The notes below the pieces were generated by a model. That model saw nothing but the letters and a program-made list of their open reading frames with translations. It did no database searches and was not told where the DNA came from. Position numbers and translations under genes: made by a program. From an uncultured Clostridia bacterium (GTDB taxonomy: Bacteria > Bacillota > Clostridia > Oscillospirales > Feifaniaceae), in contig CAJFTX010000033.1 in NCBI GenBank assembly GCA_904420075.1, forward strand, positions 1 to 38,067: 38,067 nt of DNA, written 5' to 3'. Position 1 is the stretch's first letter, and each line of letters starts with the position of its first letter. Positions 10,892 through 19,711 of the stretch are shown piece by piece.

Positions 10892-10931
10892 TTTTCTCAT
10901 CCTTTCGGGCGCGCCCCGCGCGCAGTCCTCT

Positions 10932-11669
10932 CTATCCGTTTCTCTCCCCCGGGTCTCCGTTCGGGAGGAAGTTATTCTCATAGAATACCCCGAAGAGCAG
11001 AGTATCATCCACTGTCTGCTGCGAGACGGCGAACGGCCCGAGCCCGCCCATATAGGGCATTGCAAAGCTCAGCACCGAGCAGAGCACAAAGACAAACAGC
11101 ACCCCTTTGAGCGCGCCGAACACCCCTCCGAGCAGCGTGTTGAGCGCACGGAGTCCCGGCAGCGAACAGATGCCCGAGAGCAACTTCGACACAAGCGAGA
11201 GCAGTAGAAGCGCGAGCACAAAGAGCACCACAAAAGCGAGAATCCGGCTCACCGTCTCCGCCGCGGGCTGTGCCACCGCGCGCACCGCATTCTCCCTGGC
11301 CGCCGCGAGATCCCCTCCCGAGGCGAAGGCCGCCTTAATCTGCTCCGCCGTGGCGCTCACCCCTTTTAAAAAGGAGTCGAGCAGTCCCTGCGGTCCTTCG
11401 AGCAGCTTTTCAACCGGCGCCTCTGCGGCGGAGGCCGCCTGCTCGCCCGTCAGCCGGGCCACCTGCTCCACCGCTCCCTTCTCAAAGGCGGGACCGATCC
11501 ACTTTTCGCAGAGGACCCCCCCAGCGGGCGCGGAGAGAAAGAAAGCAGCTCCGAGCGCGATCAAATTTGCAAAAAAGCCGAATACCGACTTGATAAATCC
11601 ATGCCGTATGCCGCCGTAGAGACAGCCTCCGAGCACAAAGAGCACCAGCAGATCCAGTGCAATGTTCAC
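10932..11669 (-). CDS. CvpA family membrane protein
   Basis: The 245-residue protein has the CvpA layout: an N-terminal hydrophobic hairpin (ALDLLVLFVLGGCLYGGIRH, then the FIKSVFGFFANLIALGAAFF segment), a soluble middle region of about 90 residues, then two more membrane segments (ILAFVVLFVLALLLLSLVSK and the GALKGVLFVFVLCSVL segment). Family members affect colicin V export or envelope integrity; in Firmicutes the function is unknown. The start is a GTG at 11669 preceded by AGGAGAGG. It lies between the DUF5711 gene and the clpE-like gene with short gaps, so it is probably in the same transcript. Confidence 0.85.
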   Translation of the reverse strand: MNIALDLLVLFVLGGCLYGGIRHGFIKSVFGFFANLIALGAAFFLSAPAGGVLCEKWIGPAFEKGAVEQVARLTGEQAASAAEAPVEKLLEGPQGLLDSFLKGVSATAEQIKAAFASGGDLAAARENAVRAVAQPAAETVSRILAFVVLFVLALLLLSLVSKLLSGICSLPGLRALNTLLGGVFGALKGVLFVFVLCSVLSFAMPYMGGLGPFAVSQQTVDDTLLFGVFYENNFLPNGDPGERNG

Positions 11670-11714
11670 AGTGTACCACCCTCTCCTGCCCGTTACAATA
11701 ACAATTTGTGAATT

Positions 11715-12944
11715 TTATTTTGTGGAGACTGGCACCGCCCGGTCAATCAGAATTGCATAGGCCCCCATCTCCTCATTCTGGATGAGTTTCCGTGTCCCCC
11801 GCGGGAGGTCCACCGTATCGAGCCGGTCCCCATAGGCGTTGAATACCAGAATCGACTCTCCCGAGGTGAGCAGGATTCTCCGGCCGTCGGTCGAGATGGC
11901 GTCCACCTCGCCCCCGGTCTCCCCGTCGCTGACCACCTTGAGGCTATTGTCGAGCACAACCAGATTGGTCTCGGTGCCGTAGACGTGGTTGCCGAGCACC
12001 AGCACCGTGTGGTCCTCGCTCGAGATGTCGAAGTACTGGAGCACCCGCTCGCCATACTCATACTTTGAGACGAGCTCTCCGTCCCTGGTAAAGACATAGA
12101 GCGCCCGATCGGTGATGGCTGTAATCGAGCCGTTATTTTTATAAGAGAGGTCAAAAACAAGTTCGCCCGGCAGACTTACCTGAGCAGCCGGCTCATCCTC
12201 CTTAATACTCGAAAAGGAGAGTCTCGACTCCACATCGCCCGAACTCCCCGCAAGCGAGACCGCGCAGAACTCCTCCCCCGACTCGCTGAGCGCCACCGCC
12301 GAGAGATAGCGCTCGGCCGAGTACCAGCGGTAGATATCGTTCTGCTTCTCGTCGGTCACCGTCACCATCGTGCGGTAGCCGTCCGCTTTGGTCACAAAGG
12401 CGAGCTGTCCCTTGCTGTTCACGTCCGCCGCGAGCAGCTCGTGCTCCGAGGCTCCTCTGTAGCGCAGCGTGTGGTCGGAGAAGAGGCGCAGCTCCCGTCC
12501 GCCCCGGTCGTAGATCAGGGTGTACTTTCCCCGGTCCGCCGCCGCGGGGGACATAAGGCTGATCATCTCGTCGTAGAGCTCCTTATTCTGATAGCTCTTG
12601 ATCGTGATGCGGTTGCCCGTCGCCACATAGAGTCCATCCCGCTGCGCGAGAAAGAGCGGCGAGAGCGCCGAGTCGTAGGAGAGCTCAATCGTCTCCACCG
12701 AGCTGCTGCCGTAGTTTCCGACGTCGAAGGAGGAGAAGAGCTTCTTAATCCCATAAAAGTTGATATAGTCGCGCAGACAGAAGATCGCCACACCGCCGAG
12801 AATCAGCACAATCGCCGCTACAATCGCCGCCGTGCGGGCGCGCCCCCTCTTTTTGGGGCTCTCCTTACCGCCGCCCGCGCGCTTCTTCTCCACCGCGCGG
12901 CGGACGTCCTCTATCCTCTCCGGTTTTGCTCTTCTTCCAAACAC
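11715..12944 (-). CDS. DUF5711 family membrane-anchored beta-propeller-like protein
   Basis: The 409-residue product has a basic cytoplasmic N-terminus (about 38 residues, rich in Arg/Lys), one membrane segment near residues 39-56 (TAAIVAAIVLILGGVAIF), and a long extracellular part. That part has repeated short beta-strand motifs of WD40-like spacing, such as LYVFTRDGELVSKYEYGERV and ILVFNAYGDRLDTVDLPRG. It matches my memory of the DUF5711 family of Clostridia, whose function is unknown. The start is GTG at 12944 with GGGGAGAA upstream; it overlaps the 3' end of truA by 34 bases, so translation is probably coupled. Confidence 0.82.
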   Translation of the reverse strand: MFGRRAKPERIEDVRRAVEKKRAGGGKESPKKRGRARTAAIVAAIVLILGGVAIFCLRDYINFYGIKKLFSSFDVGNYGSSSVETIELSYDSALSPLFLAQRDGLYVATGNRITIKSYQNKELYDEMISLMSPAAADRGKYTLIYDRGGRELRLFSDHTLRYRGASEHELLAADVNSKGQLAFVTKADGYRTMVTVTDEKQNDIYRWYSAERYLSAVALSESGEEFCAVSLAGSSGDVESRLSFSSIKEDEPAAQVSLPGELVFDLSYKNNGSITAITDRALYVFTRDGELVSKYEYGERVLQYFDISSEDHTVLVLGNHVYGTETNLVVLDNSLKVVSDGETGGEVDAISTDGRRILLTSGESILVFNAYGDRLDTVDLPRGTRKLIQNEEMGAYAILIDRAVPVSTK

Positions 12945-13711
12945 CTTTCTTCTCCCCTGTCACAGCGGTGCGGTGCAAGATTCACCCGCTCCAGGCAGAG
13001 CCCCCGTCCGGGCAGCGTCGGCCCGGCGAGCTCCCGCCTGCCCGAGGCGATGATCCCCGGCAGGTCGGAGAGCGCGATCTTGCCCTCCGAGACGTAGACG
13101 AGCGTCCCCGCAATAATTCGCACCATATTGTATAAAAAGCCGTCCGCCTCGATCTCCATGCGCAGAAGGTCCCCCTCGCGTCTCACGGTGCATTCATACA
13201 CCTCGCGCACTGTGTCCAAGACGCTGCTCCCCGCCGACATAAAGCCTCGAAAGTCGTGCCGCCCCACAAAGAGCTGCGCCGCCGCATCCATTCGCTTCTC
13301 GTCGAGTTTTCTATAGTAGCTGTACTGGTAACGGCCGAGGAACGGGTCCCGCGAGGGGGTGTTGCGTATGGTGTAGCTGTACCGCTTGGACTGGGCCGCA
13401 AAGCGCGGATGGAAACCCGCTTCTGTAAAATAGCAGTCGTAGACGGTGATGTCCTCCGGCAGCAGCGCGAGCAGCGCGAGCTTGATCTTCGCGGGACTGA
13501 GCGCCGTCTCCACCGCGAAGGTGCAGTAGAACTCGCGGGCTGAGACGCCCGCGTCGGTCCGGCTGCACCCGTGCATCACCACCCGCTCCTTTGAGAAGAG
13601 TCGGGAGGCCGCCTCCTCCAGCCGCTGCTGTACCGTCACCGCGCCGGGCTGGAGCTGAAACCCGTGGTACGCCCCGCCGTCAAACGCGATCTTTAGTACG
13701 ACCTGCCGCAT
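12911..13711 (-). CDS. truA: tRNA pseudouridine(38-40) synthase TruA
   Basis: TruA converts uridines 38-40 in the anticodon stem-loop of tRNAs to pseudouridine. The 266-residue protein shows the early AFDGGAYHGFQLQP motif, the catalytic aspartate in GCSRTDAGVSA, the tyrosine region SKRYSYTIRN, and the C-terminal FLYNMVRIIAGTLVYV motif. I use the ATG at 13711; another ATG at 13723 shares one base with the ecfT stop (TGATG) and would add four residues. The association ecfA1-ecfA2-ecfT-truA is the conserved Firmicutes order. The C-terminus extends about 20 charged residues beyond the usual end and overlaps the next gene. Confidence 0.96.
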   Translation of the reverse strand: MRQVVLKIAFDGGAYHGFQLQPGAVTVQQRLEEAASRLFSKERVVMHGCSRTDAGVSAREFYCTFAVETALSPAKIKLALLALLPEDITVYDCYFTEAGFHPRFAAQSKRYSYTIRNTPSRDPFLGRYQYSYYRKLDEKRMDAAAQLFVGRHDFRGFMSAGSSVLDTVREVYECTVRREGDLLRMEIEADGFLYNMVRIIAGTLVYVSEGKIALSDLPGIIASGRRELAGPTLPGRGLCLERVNLAPHRCDRGEERCLEEEQNRRG

Positions 13712-13722
13712 CTCCGCCCCCA

Positions 13723-14535
13723 TCACAGGTAGATGTTGCACAGCACGATCAGCGCAATGCAGAGCGCAAACACCCCACAAGCCGCAAAGTCGCGCCCCGC
13801 GATCGTCAGCTGTTTCATCCGGGTGCGGTTCTCACCGCCGTGGTAGCAGCGGCACTCCATCGCCGTGGCGAGCTCATCCGCCCGGCGGAAGGCCGAAACG
13901 AAGAGCGGCACCAGAATCGGCACCAGCGCCTTCACCCGACTTACGAGGCTGCCGCTCTCAAAGTCGGCGCCGCGCGCCTTCTGCGCCGACATAATTTTCC
14001 CCGTCTCCTCCACAAGGGTCGGGATAAAGCGCAGCGCAATGGTCATCATCATCGCGAGCTCGTGCACCGGCAGATGGATCTTCTTGAGCGGCGAGAGCAG
14101 CCGCTCGATCGCGTCGGTCAGCATGATCGGCGAGGTGGTGTAGGTGAGCAGCGAGGTTCCCGCGATCAAAAAGATAATCCGCAGCGACATCATGATCGCG
14201 TTCCGGATGCCCTCCTCGGTGATCCGGAGAAAGCCGTACTCGAAGAGGACGTGCTCCCCCGCGCCGTAGAAGAGATTCAGAACCGCCGTGAACGCGATGA
14301 TAAAGATGAGCGGCTTTAAGCTCTTCAAAAGCATTGAAAACGGGATCTTGGAGAGGGCGAGCACCAGCCCGATCAGCCCCACGATCACCAGATACCCGAA
14401 GTAGTTCGACACCATAAAAAGCGCCACGATATAGGCGATGGTGAGGATGAGCTTCACCCGAGCGTCCAGCTTGTGTACCGGCGACTTGCCGGGGAAAAAT
14501 TGTCCGAGCGTGATGTCACTGAGCACCGGCGTCAC
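13723..14535 (-). CDS. ecfT: ECF transporter transmembrane protein EcfT
   Basis: EcfT is the membrane scaffold of group II energy-coupling-factor transporters that import vitamins and other micronutrients with exchangeable S subunits. The 270-residue protein has about six hydrophobic segments and two coupling motifs in its cytoplasmic helices, SAQKARGADF and AMECRCYHGG, which contact the two ATPases. The start is a GTG at 14535 with GAGAGGGGG upstream, inside the last codons of ecfA2 (20-base overlap). No S-component gene is adjacent, as expected for a shared module. Confidence 0.96.
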   Translation of the reverse strand: MTPVLSDITLGQFFPGKSPVHKLDARVKLILTIAYIVALFMVSNYFGYLVIVGLIGLVLALSKIPFSMLLKSLKPLIFIIAFTAVLNLFYGAGEHVLFEYGFLRITEEGIRNAIMMSLRIIFLIAGTSLLTYTTSPIMLTDAIERLLSPLKKIHLPVHELAMMMTIALRFIPTLVEETGKIMSAQKARGADFESGSLVSRVKALVPILVPLFVSAFRRADELATAMECRCYHGGENRTRMKQLTIAGRDFAACGVFALCIALIVLCNIYL

Positions 14536-15385
14536 CCCCCTCTCTGATCCGGCAGATCTCGCGCACCGCGTCCTCCACTGTATAGACCCCGGGATTCACC
14601 GGAATGCCCGCCTTCTGTAATTCCAAAAAGACGCGGGTGACCTGCGGCACCGCGAGTCCGATCTCGCAGAGCCGCTCCGCTCTTTTGAAGATATTCGGCA
14701 CCGTATCAAATAGTTCCACCCTCGAGTGGTTCATCACCAGCACCCGGCCTGCGAACCTCGCCACGTCCTCCATGCTGTGCGAGACGATGAGCACCGTCGC
14801 GCCCGTCCTTTTGTGGTAGTCCTGGATGCGCGCCAGAATTTCGTCCCGGCCGCGCGGGTCGAGTCCCGCCGTCGGCTCGTCGAGAATCAGCACCTGCGGG
14901 GACATCGCGATCACTCCCGCGATCGCCACCCGGCGCTTCTGTCCGCCCGAGAGCTCAAATGGGCTCTTCTCGAGCAGCTCCGGCGAGAGCCCCACAAAGT
15001 CGAGCGCGGTATGCACCGCGCGCTCGAGCGTCTCGCCCTCCATTCCCATATTCTTAGGACCGAACGCGATGTCGCGGAACACCGTCTCCTCAAAGAGCTG
15101 ATACTCCGGGTACTGGAACACAAGCCCCACCCGGCTGCGCACCTCTTTGATCCGTTTCGCGTTCTCCCAGATGTTGACCCCGCCGAGCAGCACCTCCCCC
15201 TCGGTCGGTTTCAAAAGGCCGTTTAAGTGCTGCACCAGGGTGGACTTGCCGCTGCCGGTGTGCCCGATGATACCGATCATCTCCCCCTCCTCAAAGCGGA
15301 GGTTCACATCCCGGATGGCCACCTTGTGAAAGGGGGTCTTCTGACCGTATTCATAACGCAGATTTCTAAGTTCTAAATCGTACAA
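14516..15385 (-). CDS. ecfA2: ECF transporter ATP-binding protein EcfA2
   Basis: This is the second ECF ATPase subunit (289 residues). It has Walker A GHTGSGKST, Q-loop VFQYPEYQLF, signature LSGGQKRRVAIAG, Walker B LILDEPTAGLDP and switch histidine VSHSM. The C-terminal extension of about 60 residues is typical of EcfA dimers. The start is TTG at 15385, seven bases from the ecfA1 stop, with AGAGG upstream; the codon choice suggests reduced initiation or coupling to ecfA1. Confidence 0.96.
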   Translation of the reverse strand: MYDLELRNLRYEYGQKTPFHKVAIRDVNLRFEEGEMIGIIGHTGSGKSTLVQHLNGLLKPTEGEVLLGGVNIWENAKRIKEVRSRVGLVFQYPEYQLFEETVFRDIAFGPKNMGMEGETLERAVHTALDFVGLSPELLEKSPFELSGGQKRRVAIAGVIAMSPQVLILDEPTAGLDPRGRDEILARIQDYHKRTGATVLIVSHSMEDVARFAGRVLVMNHSRVELFDTVPNIFKRAERLCEIGLAVPQVTRVFLELQKAGIPVNPGVYTVEDAVREICRIREGGDAGAQ

Positions 15386-15391
15386 CGCCGC

Positions 15392-16237
15392 TTACCTCTC
15401 CAACTGCTCTCTGAGCGCCGCCACGCACTCCTCCACATTGATGACATCTCCGAGCTCGATTCCGCGCTTCCGGAGCTCGTGCGCAAGCTTGGTCGCCTGC
15501 GGCACCTCGAGGCCCATTTTTTCAAGCAGCTCCACCTCGCGGAACACCTCGCGCGGCGTGCCGTCGAGCACGACACGGCCGTCGTTCATCACGACGCAGC
15601 GGTCGGCCTCCGCCGCCTCATTCATATAGTGGGTGATGAGCACCGCCGTGAGTCCCTCCTCCCGGCAGAGCTTCTTCACCGTCTCGATCACCTCGGCCCG
15701 CCCCTGCGGGTCGAGCATCGCCGTCGGCTCGTCGAGCACGATCACATCCGGCCGCATCGCGAGCACCCCCGCGATCGCCACCCGCTGCTTCTGTCCGCCC
15801 GAGAGCTGGTGCGGCGCGTGCTCGCGGTAGGCGGTCATATCGACCGCCTCGAGCGCCGCCTTCACCCGGTCGCGGATCTCCGCCGGAGGGATGCCGAGAT
15901 TCTCCGGCCCGAAAGCCACATCCTCCTCCACGACCGTAGCCACGATCTGATTGTCCGGATTCTGGAAGACCATCCCCACGTGCTGGCGGATGGTGAGAAG
16001 ATTCTCCTCCTTCCTGGTGTCGAGTCCCCCGGCGAGCACCTCTCCCTCGCTCGGGAGCAGAATCCCGTTTAGGTGCTTCGCGAGGGTGGATTTGCCGCTG
16101 CCGTTGTGCCCGAGCACCGCGACAAACTCGCCCGGCTTGATCGTCAGGCTCACCCCATCCAGCACGGGGGGCGGATCGGTCACCCCCTCGCTCTCATAGC
16201 GAAAGGAGACGTTTTTTATCTCGATCTCAGTTGCCAC
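15392..16237 (-). CDS. ecfA1: ECF transporter ATP-binding protein EcfA1
   Basis: This is the first ECF ATPase subunit (281 residues), with Walker A GHNGSGKST, Q-loop VFQNPDNQIV, signature LSGGQKQRVAIAG, Walker B VIVLDEPTAMLDP and switch LITHYM. The AMLDP variant distinguishes EcfA1 from EcfA2. A GTG at 16237 with AAAGGGGAGAG upstream is preferred; the longer frame to 16291 is coding sequence of the methyltransferase in another frame. It overlaps the methyltransferase 3' end by 11 bases. Confidence 0.96.
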   Translation of the reverse strand: MATEIEIKNVSFRYESEGVTDPPPVLDGVSLTIKPGEFVAVLGHNGSGKSTLAKHLNGILLPSEGEVLAGGLDTRKEENLLTIRQHVGMVFQNPDNQIVATVVEEDVAFGPENLGIPPAEIRDRVKAALEAVDMTAYREHAPHQLSGGQKQRVAIAGVLAMRPDVIVLDEPTAMLDPQGRAEVIETVKKLCREEGLTAVLITHYMNEAAEADRCVVMNDGRVVLDGTPREVFREVELLEKMGLEVPQATKLAHELRKRGIELGDVINVEECVAALREQLER

Positions 16238-17111
16238 GCTCTCTCCCCTTTCCGCTGCTCCAGCGCGCGGTCGCGCCGCAGGGCAGCACAAATCCCGTGG
16301 AGCTCACCCGGAGCCCCAGTTCGTCGCACTCGATGGTGCCGCCGTGTTTTTTCGCCACGTGCAGCCCCAGAAGATAGGACATCACCGAGGGCGCAAGTCC
16401 CGTCGTGTAGGAGCTGATGATATAAAATAGCGGGTCGTCCGACAGCACCTCCGCCACCGTGCGCACCAGCTCGTCGATCCCGTCCTCGATCTTCCAGATC
16501 TCGCCGGACGGCCCTCTCCCGTAGGAGGGCGGGTCCATAATAATCCCGTCGTACCGCCGGCCGCGGCGGATCTCCCGCTCCACAAATTTCTTGCAGTCGT
16601 CCACAATGTAGCGGATCGGCGCGTCCGCAAGACCTGAGGCAGCCGCGTTCTCCTTGGCCCAGGCGACCATCCCCTTCGAGGCGTCCACATGGCAGACCGA
16701 GGCCCCCGCCTTTGCGCAGGCGATCGAGGCGCACCCCGAGTAGGCGAAGAGGTTGAGCACCCGCACCGGACGCCCCGCGCGCGCGATCTGCTCCCGGCAG
16801 AAGGCCCAGTTGGCCGCCTGCTCCGGGAAAACTCCCACGTGCTTAAACCCCATCGGCTTTAAGCGGAAGGTGAGGTCCTCCGCCCGCACGCTCCAGACCT
16901 CCGGCAGATTGTAAAACTCCCACTTGCCCCCGCCCGAGGAGGACCGGAAGTAGTGCGCGTTCGCCCTCTTCCAGCCCGGGTGACGCCGGCCGGTGTGCCA
17001 GACCACCTGCGGGTCCGGCCGGATTAAAATATAGTCGCCAAACCGCTCGAGCTTCTCGCCGTCCGAACAGTCGAGCAGCTCATAGTCGGTAAAACCTGTC
17101 GAGAGAAACAT
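16227..17111 (-). CDS. Class I SAM-dependent methyltransferase (RlmI/RlmK-like)
   Basis: The 294-residue protein has an N-terminal beta-rich domain and a Rossmann methyltransferase domain: motif I LNLFAYSGCASIACAKAG, acidic loop HVDASKGMVAWAKENA, and catalytic DPPSYGRGPSGE. This set is typical of 23S rRNA cytosine-5 methyltransferases of the RlmI/RlmK (COG1092/COG2521-like) class, although it lacks the PUA domain of RlmI. The precise target base is not deducible. The ATG at 17111 has GAGGAGAG upstream. It is the first gene after the promoter at 17141-17170 and leads the ecf-truA-clpE cluster. Confidence 0.88.
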   Translation of the reverse strand: MFLSTGFTDYELLDCSDGEKLERFGDYILIRPDPQVVWHTGRRHPGWKRANAHYFRSSSGGGKWEFYNLPEVWSVRAEDLTFRLKPMGFKHVGVFPEQAANWAFCREQIARAGRPVRVLNLFAYSGCASIACAKAGASVCHVDASKGMVAWAKENAAASGLADAPIRYIVDDCKKFVEREIRRGRRYDGIIMDPPSYGRGPSGEIWKIEDGIDELVRTVAEVLSDDPLFYIISSYTTGLAPSVMSYLLGLHVAKKHGGTIECDELGLRVSSTGFVLPCGATARWSSGKGRERGN

Positions 17112-17140
17112 CTCCGCTCTCCTCTCATGTGATTCAAATT

Positions 17141-17170
17141 ATTGTATCATCCGGCAAAGCTTCCCGTCAA
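17141..17170 (-). promoter_or_regulatory. Promoter of the methyltransferase-ecf-truA-clpE cluster
   Basis: A -35 TTGACG (17165-17170) and -10 TACAAT (17141-17146) are separated by 18 bases, about 30 bases before the methyltransferase start. Confidence 0.75.
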
Positions 17171-17198
17171 ATAGAACGGGGCAGCTCTCCTAAATTTT

Positions 17199-19574
17199 TC
17201 AAACTTTCGAGAGCCGGGCGTAGTTCGCCATCAGCTTCTTCACGCCGACCGTCTCAAACTGTACCTCGAGCAGCTGATCCCCCGCTACGGGCGACACCTT
17301 CTGCACCACGCCCTCGCCGAAGGAGGCGTGGCGCACCCGGTCCCCGGCGGAAAACTGCGCCCCGGCGGGCGCCGCCTGCTTCTCCGTCCCGCGCGAGAGG
17401 AAAGCGCTGCGCCCCTTCTCGCCCGCAAGATTGCTCGCCGCCCGCGCGGGCGCCGACGGGCGCTCCGGACGCTTCTGAGGTTCCGGCGTCAGATCGCACC
17501 GGTTCCCCTCCGGGATCTCCTCCCAGAAGCGGGAAACCTTGTGGTAATGGGTTCCCTTGAAGGTGCGCCTGCTCTTCGCGCGGGTGAGATAGAGCTTCTC
17601 CTTGGCGCGGGTCACGCCGACATAGGCGAGCCGCCGCTCCTCCTCCAGCTCCACCTGGTCCAAAATCGCGTGTCCGGAGGGGAATACCTCCTCCTCCATC
17701 CCCGCGAGAAAAACCACCGGAAACTCGAGCCCCTTCGCCCCGTGCATTGTGAGCAGCGCGACATAGGTCCCGTCCTCCGAGAGGTTGTCGAGCTCGGTCG
17801 CGAGCGACACCTCCTCCAAAAAGCCCTCGAGAGAGGGGTTCTCCGCCTGCTCCTCGTAGTTTTCAATATTGCCGAGCAGCGTCTCCACGTTCGCCATGCG
17901 GTCTCTGCCGTCCTGCTTGTCCTGGGCGGATATGTACTGTAAAAGTCCCGACTTCTCGATCACCGTGCGCACAAATTCGGCGACGCCAAGTCCCTCCCGC
18001 TCGCTCTCGATCTCCTCCAAAAGCTCGACAAAGGCCGCGAGTTTCGCCGAGGCCTTGGAGAGCTGCGGATACTCCGCGGCCCGCCGCACCACCTCGTAGA
18101 GGCTCACACCGTCCCGCGCCGCGAGCTCCTCGCAGAGGGCCACCGTCGCCTCGCCGATGGCGCGCTTCGGGGTGTTGATAATGCGTTTGAGCCGCAGATC
18201 GTCCCGCTTGTTGCAGATGAGGCAGAGGTAGGCGGTGATATCCTTCACCTCCGCCCGGTCGTAGAACTTCATGCCGCCGAAGATCTTATAGGGCAGACCG
18301 CTTCTCGAGAGCGCCTGCTCGATTGCGCTCGACTGGGAGTTCGCGCGGTAGAGAACGGCAAAGTCGCTGTACTTCCGCCCGTTTTTGCTCATCTCGTCGA
18401 TGATGGTGTTCGCGATAAACCGCCCCTCCTGGTACTCGTCCTCGCCGCAGTAGGTCCCGATCGGCTCGCCCGCGTCGTTCTCGGTCCAGAGGGTCTTGCC
18501 CTTCCGGCCGGTGTTGTGGGAGATGGCGTGGTTCGCGCTGTCGAGGATGGTCTTGGTCGAGCGGTAGTTCTGCTCCAGCCGGATCACCGTCGCGTCCGGG
18601 TACTGTTTCTCAAAGCTCAGAATGTTCTCGATCGTCGCGCCGCGGAACTTGTAGATCGACTGGTCGTCGTCCCCCACCACGCAGAGATTGCGCCACTTGT
18701 CCGCGAGCAGGCTCACCAGCACATACTGCGCGTGGTTGGTGTCCTGGTACTCGTCGACCACGATATTTTTGAACTTGGTCTGATAGTAGTCGAGCACCTC
18801 CGGGCACTCGGAGAGCAGCGTCACCGTCTTGAAGATGATGTCGTCGAAGTCGAGCGCCCCGTTCTGTTCGAGCTTCTTCTGATACATCGCGTAGAGCTTC
18901 GCGATCTGGATGAGCCGGTAGTCCTCGCCGACCTGAAGGGAGAACGCCTCCGGCGTGAGCAGATTGTCCTTGGCCCTGCCGATCACCGAGAGCACGCTCA
19001 TCGGCGGGAAATTTTTGTCGTTGAGCCCGAGGCTCTTGATGCAGTCCTTCATCAGTCGCTTCTGGTCGTCGGTGTCGTAGATGGTGAAGCTCCGCTCGAG
19101 CCCGATCCGCTCCCCGTCCCTGCGGAGCATCCGGGTGCAGGCCGAGTGGAAGGTGGAGGCAAAGACGTCCTCCCCCCGCTCTCCGAGACTGCGGACGATC
19201 CGCTCCTTGAGCTCGTTTGCCGCCTTGTTGGTAAAGGTGATGGCGAGGATGTTCCACGGGTTCACCGGCCGGTAGGCGAGCAGCGCCGCCGCGCGGTCGT
19301 GGTCCTCCGGGGCGCAGGTCTCCCCCGCCGCGTAGGCGGCGAGAAACGCCTCCTCCTCCGCTGTATAGCTGCGCGCGGCGTCGCTGTTGTATGCGTCGCC
19401 GTAGTTGACCAGATACACAACCTTATTGACAAGCACGGTGGTCTTGCCGCTGCCCGCGCCCGCGAGCACCAGCACCGGCCCCCGGCTCTTATAGACCGCC
19501 TCCCGCTGTCTGGCGTTCAGAAAGCCAAACTCCCGGTCCAAAATCTCTCTTTTGATACGCTCTATCTCAAACAT
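17199..19574 (-). CDS. pcrA: ATP-dependent DNA helicase PcrA (UvrD family)
   Basis: PcrA is the SF1A 3'-5' helicase of Gram-positives, used in repair, plasmid replication and removal of RecA or stalled RNA polymerase. The 791-residue protein has the Q motif LNARQREAV, Walker A AGAGSGKTT, motif Ia AITFTNKAANEL, Walker B VDEYQDTN, motif III VVGDDDQSIYKFRGA, motif IV LEQNYRS, motif V LTMHGAKGLEF and motif VI VGVTRAKEKLYL. The C-terminal Tudor-like domain (GDRVRHASFGEGVV) that binds RNA polymerase is intact. The ATG at 19574 has GGGAGG upstream; an extension to 19616 is not supported. Confidence 0.97.
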   Translation of the reverse strand: MFEIERIKREILDREFGFLNARQREAVYKSRGPVLVLAGAGSGKTTVLVNKVVYLVNYGDAYNSDAARSYTAEEEAFLAAYAAGETCAPEDHDRAAALLAYRPVNPWNILAITFTNKAANELKERIVRSLGERGEDVFASTFHSACTRMLRRDGERIGLERSFTIYDTDDQKRLMKDCIKSLGLNDKNFPPMSVLSVIGRAKDNLLTPEAFSLQVGEDYRLIQIAKLYAMYQKKLEQNGALDFDDIIFKTVTLLSECPEVLDYYQTKFKNIVVDEYQDTNHAQYVLVSLLADKWRNLCVVGDDDQSIYKFRGATIENILSFEKQYPDATVIRLEQNYRSTKTILDSANHAISHNTGRKGKTLWTENDAGEPIGTYCGEDEYQEGRFIANTIIDEMSKNGRKYSDFAVLYRANSQSSAIEQALSRSGLPYKIFGGMKFYDRAEVKDITAYLCLICNKRDDLRLKRIINTPKRAIGEATVALCEELAARDGVSLYEVVRRAAEYPQLSKASAKLAAFVELLEEIESEREGLGVAEFVRTVIEKSGLLQYISAQDKQDGRDRMANVETLLGNIENYEEQAENPSLEGFLEEVSLATELDNLSEDGTYVALLTMHGAKGLEFPVVFLAGMEEEVFPSGHAILDQVELEEERRLAYVGVTRAKEKLYLTRAKSRRTFKGTHYHKVSRFWEEIPEGNRCDLTPEPQKRPERPSAPARAASNLAGEKGRSAFLSRGTEKQAAPAGAQFSAGDRVRHASFGEGVVQKVSPVAGDQLLEVQFETVGVKKLMANYARLSKV

Positions 19575-19633
19575 CCCTGTCCTCCCGTATGTCCGCCCAC
19601 AGATTTTCTGCGCCATAAATGTCTAACATTTTT

Positions 19634-19662
19634 ATTGTATAACACTCGTCCGCTCCGCGCAA
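19634..19662 (-). promoter_or_regulatory. Probable promoter of pcrA
   Basis: A -35-like TTGCGC (19657-19662) is 17 bases from a -10 TACAAT (19634-19639), about 60 bases before the pcrA start and just after the preceding terminator. Confidence 0.5.
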
Positions 19663-19676
19663 CCAAAATGCAAAAC

Positions 19677-19705
19677 GGGAGCTCCGGCCAAAGGCCGGAG
19701 CCCCG
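19677..19705 (-). terminator. Intrinsic terminator after glycerate kinase
   Basis: A stem GGCTCCGGCC with its complement around TTT, followed on the minus strand by GTTTTG, lies just after the glycerate kinase stop. Confidence 0.8.
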
Positions 19706-19711
19706 TACGCG

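Noticed and set aside
13591-14319. Plus-strand 242-codon frame opposite truA/ecfT
   Set aside because: Composition is Arg/His-rich shadow coding; both minus-strand genes have full family motifs.
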